The translations under genes were made by a program, and so were the position numbers. The notes beneath the pieces are model-generated. The model searched no databases, was not told the DNA's origin, and worked only from the letters and a program-made list of their open reading frames with translations. DNA of 64,000 nucleotides from Opisthocomus hoazin (taxonomy: Eukaryota; Chordata; Aves; Opisthocomiformes; Opisthocomidae), in NCBI RefSeq assembly GCF_030867145.1, contig NC_134440.1, positions 806,001 through 870,000 on the forward strand, written 5' to 3'. This document shows, piece by piece, positions 23,415 to 34,875 of this stretch (its first letter is position 1; every line of letters starts with the position of its first letter).

Positions 23415-23560
23415 TTGGCTTTTGAGTAAGGAGCCTCATTAAGAGGTAATTAGCTCGCGAACAATGGGAAGCTATTTAGCAGCCCAGCCACAGCAGCATC
23501 AACAAGCAAAGGGGGAGAGGAGGGAGGAGAAATAAATAAATAACGACCCTCTGCCCGCCC
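23415..23560. promoter_or_regulatory. Candidate conserved element with homeodomain and SOX cores (island J)
   Basis: CCTCATTAAGAGGTAATTAG and GCGAACAATGGGAAGC lie within 45 bp: TAATTA is the core for Engrailed/LIM/paired-class homeodomains and ACAATGG fits the SOX core. An AAATAAATAAATAA run ends the block. Confidence 0.33.
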
Positions 23561-26500
23561 AGGAACAAGCTGGGGCTGGGATGGCGGGGGGCCGGAGCAC
23601 GCTGCCCGGACGGTGGCACGGCGTGGCACGGCACGGCACCGGCCAAACGGGCTCCCGCCGGCCGCCCCGCTCCCACCGCCCCATCCCATCCCAGCTGCAC
23701 CCAGGCACGTTTCTGCTGGGGGGAAAAACCGCCCCGGTGCCTCGCACGGGCTGGACGAGCCCGAACGGCCCCACGGGTGCTGCCAGCCCACGCAGCTCCC
23801 ACCAGCGCGGTGGGGACGGCAGCGGGGACCCCAGTCCTGGCGGCCAGGCTGGGCGGGCTGCTCTGGGCTGAGAGGGAGAAGGGCAAAGAGCCTGCGCCCA
23901 CACAGGCACCCTGACACGCCAGGGGAGCCCCAGCCCCGGTTCTGGGGTGCCCCCGGCTTCAGAGCCGCCTCCCCGGGTCACCCGGCACAGAGCGCGGGGT
24001 CAGCGGTGACCCCGGCTCGCGCCGGCGCGTCTCGGGCTGCGGAGCCCGGTGCCGGCGCTGCTGGGAGCGCCGCTCACCCCTGCGCTCGGAGCCGACACCG
24101 GGGTCGTCCGGGGTCTTGTGCGGACGCGCGGCGCACGGGGAAGCGGCCGGACCTCGGGCCGGAGCGCGGCGGGCTCCGGCGGGGCACGGCCCAGGGGAAG
24201 AGGCGTTTAAACCCCTCTGCGGGGCTGCGGGTGGCAACGCCGGGGTCCGCTCGCTGCTGTAAATCCCGATAAATCCAGCGCAGCAGGGCGAGATCTCTGC
24301 CCCGACTGGGGAAAAACATCTCTGCTCACGACGAGGCCTCTGCGATCGCGACGAACACCGAGCACAAAAGAACCCAGGTGCTCACAGAGGATACGAGGGA
24401 GCTCTTTAGAGAACAACGGCGGCAACCTGACAGCCAGCCCGCGAGACGGGCCCCGCCGGACGCCTGCGGCACGGACACGGCCGGACACGGCACGCGGGAC
24501 GCACGCGTGGGCGCAGCGAGACGGACGGACGGACGGCGGGGCGCGACCCGGCCCGGCCGCCGAGATCCGTGCTCGGTGCCATGTAAACCCAGAGCTATTT
24601 ATAGCCCGTGCCCACAGGCAGGCACGACACCCGCGTGTCACACCGGGCCGGCCGCGGGCACGCCGGCGCTGGGGGTGGCTCTGGGCACCTGTGGCACTTA
24701 CGTGTGCGTGTAGAGTGCGTGTATGTGCACACACACACACACACACGGATGACAGAGGACTCTCCAAGCGTGCCGGCGGCGAGCGCAAGGCATCCCCCTG
24801 CCAGCCCCTCCGTGCCCCCCCACGCCGGGACCCGCCGGCAGCACCGCGCGCCCCAGCCCGTCCCCGCATTAGGATGCGGCGCGTGGCCGGCATTTGGATA
24901 CCAAATGTGCAACCAGCAGGGAATGTAATTGCGGTCCCCGGAAAGGGACAGGCGGAGAGACAGCGGCGGGCAGAGAGAGAAAATCTTGTCAGAGACGCCG
25001 GACCTGTTTGTGTCTGCTCTCCATTAACCGCGCTCGCCGCAGACCCGGGCTGGCGAAGAATCGCTAACGCGGCTTAACGGGCTGGAAAAGAGGGGTGGGC
25101 AGGGCGGCGAGGGGTCTCGGCACAAAGGGAAAACCGAACAGACAAATAGTGAAAGAGCAGTGATTGCGCAGGACGGGGCCGAGCGCCGGCACCCCAAGCA
25201 CCCCGGCACCGCTCCCAGCACCCCAAGCACCCCGGCACCCGGTGAGGGGACTCGGCCCGCCGGTGACAGAGAACCACCCAAGTGCCAGAGTTAAAATTCC
25301 CATTAAAGCCGCTCCGAGGGGGGAACGGGGGGGGGTCTGTTGCAGAGGCCGGTGCAGACCCCGGCGCGACTCCCATGGGAGCGGGGAAGGGGAGCGGAGC
25401 CAGGGTCAGAGCCGACCCCGAAGGTCCCCGCGCCGTCGGCCCCGGACGCAGCCAGGACTCAGAGGCTTTGGGAACCGGCCCCGTGGCAGGGCTGGCACCA
25501 AACCCACCCCGCACAGCGGTATCGGGGGGCACGTCCAGCTCCACGCTCCCCCCGAGCCGAGCCCTCCCACTCGGCCACCCCCCTCCAGCACCAAATTCCC
25601 CCGGAAAAAACAAACGTGTGGCATCTTCGCTCCCTGGAAGGAGAGCCGGCACACGCCGGCTGCCGTCGCCCAGCCGCAGCCCCTGGCGACCCCCGGGCGG
25701 GCAGCTGTGCCCGGGCAGCTAACGGGGCACGGCCCCGGCCGCACGCGCCGAGCTCCCGGACACAGCACCGGCGGGCACCGGGGCTGCGGCTCTGGGAGAC
25801 GGGGCACAGCAGCCGACAAGCCGGGGAGCACTCTGCAGACCCCCCCCAGATGTGCCCCCTTCGCCCCAGCTCCGCCATCCCCGCGGCGCGGTCCCGAAGG
25901 AGCGGGTGCACAACAGGGCCCCCCCGAAAGTCCTGCTCTGCTGTCACCGCTGTCCCCGAGCGTCAGCCGGGCTCCCGCCGGCCACCACAGAACCCCCCCC
26001 AGAGAAACCACCCCTCGGGCTTCCCGATCCCGGGACTGGGGAGCGCAGAGGAGCAGCACAGAAATCCCAGCCCTGCTCACAGACCCAAAAAATAGAAATA
26101 AAAAATCATCAGAAAATAAGCCTCTGAAGGCAGAGAGATGACTTCTCAGTTAAATATAGGCCACGGGTAAAATCCAGACCGTTTACAGCATTTGTGTCTG
26201 TACCGTGACCAGAGAGAGGGAAATGCCCAACGCCTCGCCCAGCTCCCTCCCGGCAGAGCCCGAACCGCCCGGCAGCGCCCGCGGGATGGGCGGCAGGAAC
26301 CCCGCCACTCGGGGACTGCGACAGCCTGCCCATCGCACGGCCGCGGGCAGAGCGGGCAACGAAAACGAATCCGAAACCCTCCACCCGTCCTCGGCCGCCG
26401 CGAGGTTCCCAGCCCCGAGGCTGCGGGTGGGGGTCCCGGGGACCCCCCAAGGCCAGGCCACCCCGTCCTGCAGACCCCTTTCCCTGTAGCGTCGAGGTTG

Positions 26501-27149
26501 CCCAGACCCCCGCTTTTTCGCCGCGCGCTGCACCGAAACGCAGCCGAGACGTTTCTCCGGAACCCCGCTGCAGCACGGGGGCTGCGCGAGCGTGGGGGGC
26601 CGAAGCCGGAGACCCCGACCCGCCCGGGCGATGCCGTCCCGCCGGCGGATGCTCCGGGACAGCCGGGTCCCAAGGCTGCAAATCCGCCCAAGAACCCCAC
26701 GGGCGAGCGGCTCCCGCGCCACGGCCACGCCGGCTGGGAAAGAGCGAGATCGCACGGCCCCCCGAGACCCCGCGGAGGGCAGAGCCCTGCCCCGGCCGGA
26801 CCCGGCGAAGCTCCTGCGCCCGTGGTCCCGTCCGCCAGCGCCTGGCCCGGACACAGCGCCCGCACCCGCGGCCGACGCATCCCGCAGCCGGGGAGCTGGA
26901 ACGGCGTCAGCGCGGCCGCACGCGCCGCAGCGCGGAAAGCCGCGGTTACGGGCGGGCGGCGAAGGAGCGCGTGGGTACGCCGAGACCCCTCTTCCTCCCT
27001 CGGCTGCTCCCAGGACAGCGCGGGCGTCACGGCCAGCAAAACCCCGCAGCCTCTCCCGGGCGCACGCCTACAAAACCATTTCAAAAACCCCACAACCTGC
27101 GACCCCACGGCGAGACACCGAACGGGCAGGCTGCAGCGTCCCAAGGCAG
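23561..27149. other. Mixed intron DNA, no exon seen
   Basis: GC-rich DNA with AT patches at 24,560-24,605, 24,890-25,030 and 26,085-26,200. A 27-bp direct repeat (CAGCACCCCAAGCACCCCGG type) is duplicated at 25,187-25,242. No coding exon or SINE is supported. Confidence 0.4.
24728..24746. repeat. (CA)n microsatellite
   Basis: About 9.5 CA dinucleotides on the plus strand, preceded by a GTGTATGTG stretch. Confidence 0.95.
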
Positions 27150-27600
27150 CGCTTCTTCCTGATTCAGACCCAACTGTGAAATATAGAATTATTCTAATCT
27201 GGGCAAATCATATCGACCGTGAGATTTATTACTGTCTTTTATAAAATACAGATCGCAAGGTAAAGCTGAGGAAAAATATTTAGCGCCAGATCAGGTCTGT
27301 GAGTTCAAACGAGCACCGGGCATTTTAACGGCGCGTTTCCCCCCCCCCCTTTATTTTTTAAATCCCTTTTGATTTCCCTTTTATTAAATGAGATGATAGG
27401 GGGAAATAAAGCAGGACAACAAGTGACCAGAAAAAGCAGGTATACGCTGTTTTCCATTTTTCAGGATGAGACAGTCCTCCAGTAACTCCAGAGACGGCCA
27501 GAATAAAGACACCGCCGGGTTCAAAATGGAAAAAAGCAGAAAAACTCCACGACAACCCCTATATTTGCGACCCCTAAGAAATTGCCTTGAATTCCGAGAG
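27150..27600. promoter_or_regulatory. Candidate conserved noncoding element (AT-rich island K)
   Basis: A 450-bp AT-rich block 2.4-2.8 kb downstream of EFNA2 exon 1. The first half carries TAGAATTATTCTAATCTGGG (TAATC, OTX-like), GCAAATCATATCG and GAGATTTATTACTGTC; the second half has a C-run (27,341-27,350), TTTATTTTTTAAATCC and the 5' side of a reading frame I do not believe. Being near the first exon it is a good enhancer candidate. Confidence 0.38.
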
Positions 27601-27769
27601 CTGAGCGCGCAGCGGGAGCGGGCGGCACACCGGCCGACGGCGAGGCGGGCGCTCCCGCGGTGGGGAAATGTGGGTCACCTCCCGGAGCCCGGCGCTGCGG
27701 ACGTGCCTGCGAACCCCGCCAGCCCCCGTCTGCTCTGCCCCCGGCCCCGTCTCATTTCCCCCCCCAAAA

Positions 27770-27850
27770 AATATTTTCCCTGTCAACGTCAGATTTTACA
27801 TATGTACATATATATATATATATATATAATTATAAACCACCAGCTATTTT
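27770..27850. repeat. (TA)n microsatellite in AT-rich DNA
   Basis: TATATA repeats run from about 27,808 to 27,829, preceded by CATATGTACATA. Confidence 0.95.
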
Positions 27851-28232
27851 CGAGGAGAAATTCCCCGCTGCCTTCTCCGCGGTGCCAATCCCGGTGCATC
27901 CCAGGGGGCGATGGGGACATGGGCGGTTCACAGGGTTCACCCCAAGCCACCACCGATGCCAGGCCCGGGGCTGGCTCCCGGGACGCCCACCACCCAAGGA
28001 CCGGGGACTGCTTCTGGCTATCGGCACCGCCGTCGGAACCCCTGGGTGCCAGTCTCAGCCGCGGCCCCGACCGCTCAGCGATGCCGCCCTCGTCTCCGCC
28101 GCCCTCGACGCCGGAGTCTGACTGGGGGGGGCCTACACGTGTTGGGCGTTCGGCAGAACAAAAGAACAGAGCCCAAAGTGCGGGACCTGGGGGGGACCGG
28201 GAACTGTAACCAAAAACTTTGCAACGGGCAAG

Positions 28233-28247
28233 AAAAAAAAAAAAAAA
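28233..28247. repeat. Poly-A run (15 nt)
   Basis: Fifteen A on the plus strand; no SINE body is visible beside it. Confidence 0.9.
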
Positions 28248-28249
28248 TA

Positions 28250-29289
28250 ATTCCCTGCCTCTTACAATCCCCACAAAAATGTGCGAGAGATAATAAAATC
28301 CATATGCACGGCGGGCGGGCGACGGCAGCGCCGCGCACAAAGGGACGGGCTCGCCCCGATTTCGGGGCAGTGCGAGGGGCAGGGCTGCGGGTGACGGCAC
28401 CCGGCCGGACCCCCCGGCGCGAGACGCGGTGGCCGGCCGGCTGCCGAGGGTCCTCGGTCCCGCACGCATCCCCCCAGCGCTGGGTGCCTGCAGCCACCCG
28501 CCGCGACGCAGCCAGGAACTTCCATCGGCTGCGACGGTGTCACCGGGCTGCTGCCCGCCGCGGCCGGGAGAGGGGCAGGCGGCCCAGGGCCCCCCCCCAG
28601 CTCGCCCACCGCAAGGGGGGAAAATCCTCTGCCAGTGCAGCCGCCTCGCGCCGGCAGCCCCCGCTCCGGCACAGCCCCAGCGCCGGCAGGGGACGAGGCC
28701 AGGCCCGGCTGCAGAGCCCCTCGCCCCGCAGGGACCGTGGGGGACAAAGGAACCCCTGGCTCCCCCAGCCCCGACACGAAGGCGCCCACCGCAGCGGCAC
28801 CCACCACAGCAGCGCCCACCATGGCACCCACCCCAGCTGCGCCCCACGGCTCGGCACCCTGCCGCGGGCAGCCAAACTTCCATCGGCGGCGGGGAAGAGC
28901 GCGGGTTTGGTGGCGGGTTTGGTAACTCCGTGGTCGTTCAGAAGAGGCCCCGCAAACGGGCCGGGTCGGACCCCCGCAGGCGGCACCCGAGGGGAAGGAC
29001 GCAGTGGGGGGGTCCTGGTGGTCCCGGCCACCTGCGCCAGGAGCAGAATTCATGCTCACCTCAAACTCGCCAACAGTTTTTCGCTCCTCAAAATTACGAA
29101 CAAAGAAATGCAGCGAGAAACGAAAACTCTCACCGGAAAAAAAGCAAAAAAAAAAAAAAGGAGGCTTCGGGGGAAAAAAATAAAAAATTTTAAAGAATAA
29201 ATCAGACTCCAAAGCCGGCCCAGGGAAACGACACCGACCGCGCCGCCTGCTCGGGAGGGGACCCACGGGCAGCTGCGGCGGCCGGGCTG
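28250..29289. other. Intron DNA near EFNA2 exon 1
   Basis: GC-rich, with an A-rich block at 29,085-29,210. No exon seen. Confidence 0.4.
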
Positions 29290-29405
29290 CCCCCCGCTCC
29301 CGGTGCCCCCCTCTCAGCTCCCGGTGCCCCCCCCGCTCCCGGTGCCCCCCCCGGGCTGGGCAGCCCCCCCGCTCCCGGTACCCCCCTCCCCGGGGCTGGG
29401 CAGGC
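29290..29405. repeat. C-rich degenerate repeat
   Basis: The word GCTCCCGGTGCCCCCC recurs about five times with variable spacing. Confidence 0.75.
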
Positions 29406-29855
29406 CCCCCCGCAGCCCGGCCCCCCCCAGCCCTTTTTACCGTTTCACCCTCAAACCGGTGCTCCGAGCAGCCCCGCGGCGGCACCGGGCGCCTGTCGTG
29501 GGCTATCGCGACCGGCCGGGGAGCGGAGCCTCCAACTTCGCCGAAGTTGGGCGCGGGGGGGCCGAGCCGCAGCCCCACGGCTCCGCTCCCCTCCCCCCCC
29601 CCCCGGGACCGCCGCAGCCCCCCGGGACGGCTCGCCCGGCGCCCCGGGAGAACTTTACCGGGGGGGGGGGGGACACGACACGGAGGGGGCAACCGCGGCG
29701 GGGAGGCCCCGCCCGCACCGCGCCGATCCCCGGGACCGCCCGCGCCGTCCACCGCAGCCAAGCGGGGCTGGAGCGGCGGCCGGGCGGCTGTCACCGGGCG
29801 CGGCGGGGGGCTGCGGGGGAGGTCCCGGGGGTCGCCGCCCCCCCCCGCCGCTCAC

Positions 29856-29977
29856 CTGGGGTTGCTCCAGTTCCAGTACACGGCGTAGCGGTCCGAGATC
29901 ACCTTCCCGCTCTCGTCGGTCCAGACGCAGACGCCGAGGAGCGCGGCGAGCAGCGCGGCCGCCTCCCAGCGCGGCAT
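29856..29977 (-). CDS. EFNA2: Ephrin-A2, coding exon 1
   Basis: Ephrin-A2 is a GPI-anchored cell-surface ligand of EphA receptors that guides axons, classically retinal axons in the optic tectum. The exon gives 40 codons plus 2 nt: a hydrophobic signal peptide MPRWEAAALLAALLGVCVW, a short linker, and the start of the receptor-binding domain SDRYAVYWNWSNP. It ends at donor CCCAG|GTGAG, after the same YWNxSNP motif where ephrin-A first exons end. The chosen ATG has A at -3; an in-frame ATG 372 bp upstream exists only because the GC-rich 5' region has no stops. The sequon N-W-S is kept, but W replaces the R or S I expect in ephrin-As. Exons 2 onward (rest of the domain, GPI signal) are outside the window. 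Confidence 0.93.
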
Positions 29978-30620
29978 CGTCCCGGGCGGGCGCGGCCGCG
30001 GCTCCGGCCGCTTCACGGGGCGGCGGGGGGGCGGGCGGCGGGGCCCTGGGGCCGGCCGGGGGCGGCGGGCGGGCGGCGGGGGGCGGCGGGCGGGCGGCCA
30101 GCCCTCACCATCGCCCGCGGCCCCGGGCGCCGTCAGCGGGGGAAACCGGGGGCGGCCGCGGCGCGGCGGAGCCGGGGCAGCCGCATCCCGCGCCCGGGCG
30201 GCGGGGACCGGCCCGGCTCCCGCGACCCCCCGGCACCGGGAACCTCCCGCCGCCGAACTTCGGCCAAGTTCCTCCGAACCCCGCGGCGCAGCCGCCTCCT
30301 CCGCCGCCGCCGCCGCCCGGTAACCGAGCTCCCGGCGCTGTCCCCGCAAACCCGCGGGACCGGGACGGGTGCGGGCTCGGCCCCGGGCCCGCCGCAGCGG
30401 GCTCCTCCGCTCCGGGGACAGCGGAGAGACAAAGGCCGGGCCGGGGAGGCCGCCGCTCCCTCAGTGCCGCCGCGCCATGCTGCGCCCGCCGCCGCGCGCC
30501 CCGCCCCGCCCCGCGGCGCCCCGCCCCGCGACGCCCCGCCCCGCCCCACGCGGCCACGCCCCTCCCCGCCCCGCGCGGCCACGCCCCGCCCCGCGCCGCC
30601 GCCGCTGCCACATTGTTGCC
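29978..30620 (-). promoter_or_regulatory. EFNA2: EFNA2 5' UTR and CpG-island promoter
   Basis: The region upstream of the ATG is extremely CpG-dense with no TATA box in a sensible place, as expected for a developmental gene with a CpG-island promoter. The transcription start cannot be fixed from sequence. The island also extends into the intron to about 29.5 kb. Confidence 0.65.
30488..30605. promoter_or_regulatory. GC-box (Sp1/KLF) cluster
   Basis: Within 115 bp the plus strand reads CCCCGCCCC many times, interleaved with two GGCCACGCCCC words. GC boxes at this density, 500-630 bp upstream of the EFNA2 ATG, mark the probable core promoter or proximal control region. Confidence 0.6.
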
Positions 30621-30734
30621 ACCGGCGGCCTCCGCGCGCGCCGGGCCCGGGCCCGGGGCGGGGCCCCCGCGCGCGCCGCTTCGCTCCGCGGCCCCGCCTC
30701 TGCGGGGGGGTACGGGGGGGGCCTGCAGAGGGTG

Positions 30735-30995
30735 GGACACCGGCGGGGGGGTCACACCGATAGGACCGGGGGGGCCTCGGGAAGGGAGGGGGGGTCACAC
30801 CGGCAGGACCGGGGGGGATTTGGAAGGGGGTGGGGCCTTTGGGGGGGTGGGGGTCACTCCGGCAGGGCCGGGGGTCCCGTTGCAAAGGCGTGGGGGGGTT
30901 CACAGCAGCAGGAACGGGGGGGGGGCTTTGGGAAGGGGGGGTCACACCGGCAGGACCAGGGGGGCTTTTGTGGGGGGGGGGGGGTTCTGCATTGC
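30735..30995. repeat. Degenerate ~45-60-bp G-rich minisatellite
   Basis: GGGGGTCACACCGGCAGGAC-type words recur at about 30,750, 30,791, 30,853, 30,896 and 30,937, each followed by G-runs and a variable AGGGGCTTTGGGAAGG-like tail. It lies just upstream of the EFNA2 CpG island and has many G4-capable runs on the plus strand. Confidence 0.75.
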
Positions 30996-32929
30996 AGGGT
31001 CCAGCGCGGGAGGTTTGGGGGTGCTCGAGGGAGCGCACGGCTCAGGGAGGGGGCTGCTTTGGGGGGGCGCAGAAGGGGGGGGGCGTTGGGGAGGGGCAGC
31101 CGGGGCTTGGGCCGAGGGCAGGGCCAGAGCAGACGGACCGACGGACACCACCCCCCCCCAGCACAGACATTTTTCGCCCCCGATCCAGCGATAAAACAAA
31201 TCGGTCGCATTGAGGCGTCGCTTTCCTCCGCGCTCTCGGAACACGGCACCGGCGGCAGAGCCCCCCGCGCCCTCGCGCCGCCATCTGCCGGGGCTTCCCG
31301 GGAGCGATTCCCGGTGGGAGGCCACGTCCCGGGGCGAGGACCCCCATCCCAGGGGCTGGGGGTCGCCGGGCAGGGCCTGCTCCGCTCCCGGACCCCCCCA
31401 GCGCGACGCAGGAACCGCAGTTGCTGCAGCAGGGCGCGCGGGCGCTGCACCCTCCGGGGCGGGGACGTGTCCCTCCCCATGTCCAGGCCACGGAGGGGTC
31501 CCAGGGGGTCCCCCGAGCCCCTCGGAGCCCCGACGCAGCCCCCCGCGCTCCCGGTGCCGACAAGGCGCCCGTCGGAACCAACGGCAGCGAGCAGCCGAGG
31601 CGCTTCCGCAGACCCCGCGCGCGCCGCCCGCGGTCGCGCTCCCCGGCTGAGCCCGTCGGCCCTCGCAGGGGGGAGCGGGCCCGACCCCCCCCCCCTGTAA
31701 ATCAAATATGGATCATCGGCCTGAATTATTTAGCAAATCTGTTTCGAAAATCTCCACGAGCCGTGGGGGTCCACACCCCCCCCCCCCCCGCCAAGCAGCA
31801 AAGCAAATCGCGGCAGAACCGCGCTCGGATGACGCTGCCAGCGCGTCCCCCGCTCAGCCGGCTCCTCATCCTCGGCCACCAAGGTCACGGGCTCCGCCGC
31901 CAGGTCCCGTCGCCACGTCTCTCCGCCAGGCCGCCGACGGCCGATCCCCCCCCCCCGGTCAGGGCACCGCGCTCGCCAAGCTGCCCCCCCGCCCGGCACC
32001 TGCACGCGGTGGCATTTCTCACGCCGCGCCACCGAAAGCCTCCGCGCGCGCCGACGGGGCCGGCGGCCATCGCTCCCCAGCACGCGGCTGCGGGCGGCGC
32101 GGGGACCCCTGACTGAGCCCCTCCGGGGACCTCCCCGGGGCACAAACCGGAGCGGAGCCCCCCGCACCGGGGACGTTTCGGGGTCTGGAGCCCCCGAGGC
32201 CGGAGCACCCCGCGGCGATGGCGAACGCGGCTCACGCACGCTGGAAGCAGCTTTCCGGGGCGGCTCTGGCGGGCAGCGGTGGGCACCCACGGTGGGCTTC
32301 GCCCAGGCCGCGGCCGCGTTTGGTCCCCTCACGGCGAGCCCGGGGGGCTTCAGCCGCCCCCAGAAACCAGAGGCAGCCGCGCAGGAGCCCCCCGGCTCAG
32401 CTCCCCGACCGCCCTGCCGGACCCCCGCGCGCTCCGCAGCTCCGACCCGGGGGACGGTGCTCCTGGGGGTACCGGCGAGGCGCCCACCACGGGCGGGACC
32501 ACCAGCGGGGGCAAAGCACCCACCGCCCCCGGGCAGACCAGGGCGGGAGCTGCTGGGGAACCGGTGCCCAGTCCCGAACACCGAACCCTGCGCTGCGGGG
32601 CGGGGGCTGGGGCAGGAGACCCCCAAATGCCAGGGAAGATCCAAAGGTCCGGGAGTCCCCCCGGGTGCTCAGGCGGTGGCATCAAGGAGCGGAGCCGGAT
32701 TTCCGTCCCCTCCAGCCTCGACAGCTCCCAGCTCTGGAGTGGGGACGGGCGATGCCCTCCCCGCGCCGGGAGCGCGAGGGACGCTCGGCGCGGGGCTCTC
32801 CCGGCGCTCCCAGGCCCCAGGGCTCGGCTCTCCAGCCTGACTGCGGCTGCCGAACCCCCGGAGCGCCAGCAGCAGGGATGCCGGGGATGCCGGGGACGCC
32901 GGCTCCCCAGGCGCGGCCCCCCGGGCACC
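30996..32929. other. Intergenic GC-rich DNA upstream of EFNA2
   Basis: Single-copy GC-rich sequence, still CpG-rich to about 31.7 kb. One AT-rich island lies at 31,695-31,765. No gene recognised. Confidence 0.4.
31695..31765. promoter_or_regulatory. Short AT-rich candidate element (island L)
   Basis: TGTAAATCAAATATGGATCA and CTGAATTATTTAGCAAATCT lie in GC-rich DNA about 1.75 kb upstream of the EFNA2 ATG. Confidence 0.28.
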
Positions 32930-33150
32930 CTGCAGCCCCCCGGGCACCCTGCAGCCCCCGGCCAGGGCATCATCCCGCAGCCCCCCAGGCACCCCGCAGC
33001 CCCCGGCTGGGGCATCATCCCGCAGCCCTCCAGGCACCCCACACCCCCCCAGGCACCCCGCAGCCCCCCAGGCACCCTGCAGCCCCCCAGGCACCCTGCA
33101 GCCCCCCGGGCACCCCGCAGCCCCCCGGGCACCCCGCGGCCGGGGCACCC
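32930..33150. repeat. Degenerate 16-19-bp C-rich minisatellite
   Basis: GCAGCCCCCCAGGCACCCT (19 bp) and shortened forms recur about 12 times; some copies are split by a GGCATCATCC insert. Confidence 0.85.
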
Positions 33151-33656
33151 CGCAGCCTCTCGGCTCCTCGCTGAGCCCCCCCAGACTGCCCAGCCCTGGT
33201 GGGGTGCGGGCTCTCGGCGGGCGCTGCCGCCGCTCCGTGCCAGGCTCCGCGGCCCCGCTCCCAGGCACCGGGGCTGTTCCAAGAGAGGTCGCCGGAATAT
33301 TTTAACACAATTTTTTTAAAAAGTCCTTTTCCCAAGCCTCGTACATGGAAACAGCAAAACAAATCCGGGTGCAATTCCATGAAAAGAAGCCTTGACCAAG
33401 AAATTCAGCCCAAACAGTGAAGTCACAAGCGGCTAAAGCCCCCGCTGCCCCCCGCTGCCCCCCGCCCTGCCCGAGCCCCCCAGGCGGGCTCGCGGGGGGA
33501 GCCGCTGCCCTTCCCCGGCCCGGCTGATCGCGCCGGAGCTGCCGGGCACGTGAGACGGTTCCAGGTCCCTGCTCCGGAGAACAGCGCCGAGCACGGCTTT
33601 TCGCTGCCCGCGCGGGCGTCGTGCGGGAGGCTGCTGCTTCGCATGCGGGCAGCAAG
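33151..33656. other. Intergenic DNA with AT-rich patch
   Basis: A 130-bp AT-rich patch at 33,290-33,420 contains a T-run; otherwise nothing recognised. Confidence 0.4.
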
Positions 33657-34206
33657 CCCAGCCCAGCCCAGTACAGCCCAGCCCAGTACAGCTCACCCCA
33701 GTACAGCCCAGCCCCTCCCAGCGCAGCCCAGCTCAGCCCAGCGTAGCCCAGCCCAGTACAGCTCAACCCAGTGCAGCCCAGCCCCTCCCAGTACAGCCCA
33801 GCCCACCCCCAGTGCAGCCCAGCTCACCCCAGTGCAGCCCAGCTCAACCCAGCGCAGCCCAGCTCACCCCCAGTGCAGCCCAGCTCAACCCAGTGCAGCC
33901 CAGCTCAACCCAGTGCAGCCCAGCTCAACCCAGTGCAGCCCAGCTCAACCCAGCACAGCCCAGCTCACCCCAGCACAGCCCAGCTCAACCCAGCACAGCC
34001 CAGCTCAACCCAGCGCAGCCCAGCTCAACCCAGCGCAGCCCAGCTCAACCCAGCGCAGCCCAGCTCAACCCAGCGCAGCCCAGCTCAACCCAGCGCAGCC
34101 CAGCTCAACCCAGTGCAGCCCAGCTCACCCCAGTGCAGCCCAGCTCACCCCAGTGCAGCCCAGCCCAGCTCAACCCAGCCCAGTTCAGCCCAGTTGAGCC
34201 CAGTCC
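33657..34206. repeat. 20-bp minisatellite, about 27 copies
   Basis: CAGCCCAGCTCAACCCAGCG (20 bp) repeats; the left third (33,657-33,860) is more degenerate, while 33,880-34,180 is nearly perfect. Variants are AACC/CACC and GCG/GTG/ACA. Long reading frames here (repeating QPSSTQRSPA) are artefacts of the array. Confidence 0.95.
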
Positions 34207-34384
34207 ATGCCCCACCGGAGCTGCGGGAGGTCACAGATCCAACTCCCTGGGAAACGGGGAGAGCCGGAGGAAGGGGCCCGGCCGCCCCCCGCCGCCCCGC
34301 TCCCCCCGGGCGGTCACTTCCCACCCCGCTCCCGGTTCGGTTCCTGCGCGTCTGCCCGGCGCGGAGCCCAGCGCCAGCTTCGTG

Positions 34385-34680
34385 TGTAACGACTTTTTCC
34401 TCCCCCTTCTTGGGAATTGGAAGGAAAGCGTTTTCTGTGGGTTTTCTTGCCTTCTTTCGAACAGCACCGGGTTGCTTTTCTTACCAAACAAAAACAACTA
34501 TTTGCCTTAATTACTGCAAATCCTCCTATTTCCAGCCCCCAGCTACTCGAGGGGGGCGAGGCTGGCTGCAGGGAGGTATAATTCACACCCGTCTTCTTTA
34601 ATTTTAATTGTATCAGCCTAGAAATTATGGAAAATATTTGCTACCGAAGGAAAAAACTTCCCACTTAGAAGGTGGAGAGC
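34385..34680. promoter_or_regulatory. AT-rich candidate element (island M)
   Basis: AT-balanced block with ACAACTATTTGCCTTAATTA and TTCTTTAATTTTAATTGTAT between two minisatellites. Non-repetitive itself. Confidence 0.28.
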
Positions 34681-34875
34681 GGCAGCAGAACCGCCCGGGA
34701 GGAGCGGGCGCGGGGAGCCGGCCGCCTCCTCCCCAGGCCTGGCTGTGTTTTCGCTGCAGCAGGAAAAAAAGGGGCCCAGGCGCGTCCTGGCAGCTCCCCC
34801 AGCCCCAGCACAGCCCTGGCGCGGACGCAGGGCCCGAGCGCGGGGGGATCCCGGCTGGCAGTGGGGCCCGGCTGC

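Larger units (their letters stand above)
1..29855 (-). other. EFNA2: EFNA2 intron 1 (partial, continues beyond the left edge)
   Basis: The splice donor CCCAG|GTGAG of EFNA2 exon 1 is read on the minus strand at 29,856/29,855, so everything to the left is intron until exon 2 appears. I looked for a minus-strand reading frame with the conserved ephrin receptor-binding core (the NDYLDIYCPHYE region and the later cysteines) and found none, so exon 2 lies outside the window. The intron is mainly GC-rich, CpG-containing single-copy DNA. It also holds the tandem arrays, MIR-like SINE remnants and AT-rich islands listed separately. The many long reading frames on both strands follow from the scarcity of A/T and the resulting lack of stop codons; I see no coding exon among them. 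Confidence 0.8.

Noticed and set aside
1-29855. EFNA2 exon 2 within the window
   Set aside because: No minus-strand frame with the ephrin core motif (NDYLDIYCPHY) or later cysteines was found.
29978-30349. N-terminal extension of EFNA2 from an upstream in-frame ATG
   Set aside because: Would precede and bury the signal peptide; low-complexity Pro/Arg/Ala sequence typical of CpG-island 5' UTR.
33550-34601. Frames of repeated QPSSTQRSPA
   Set aside because: Translation of the 20-bp array; no start or splice support.
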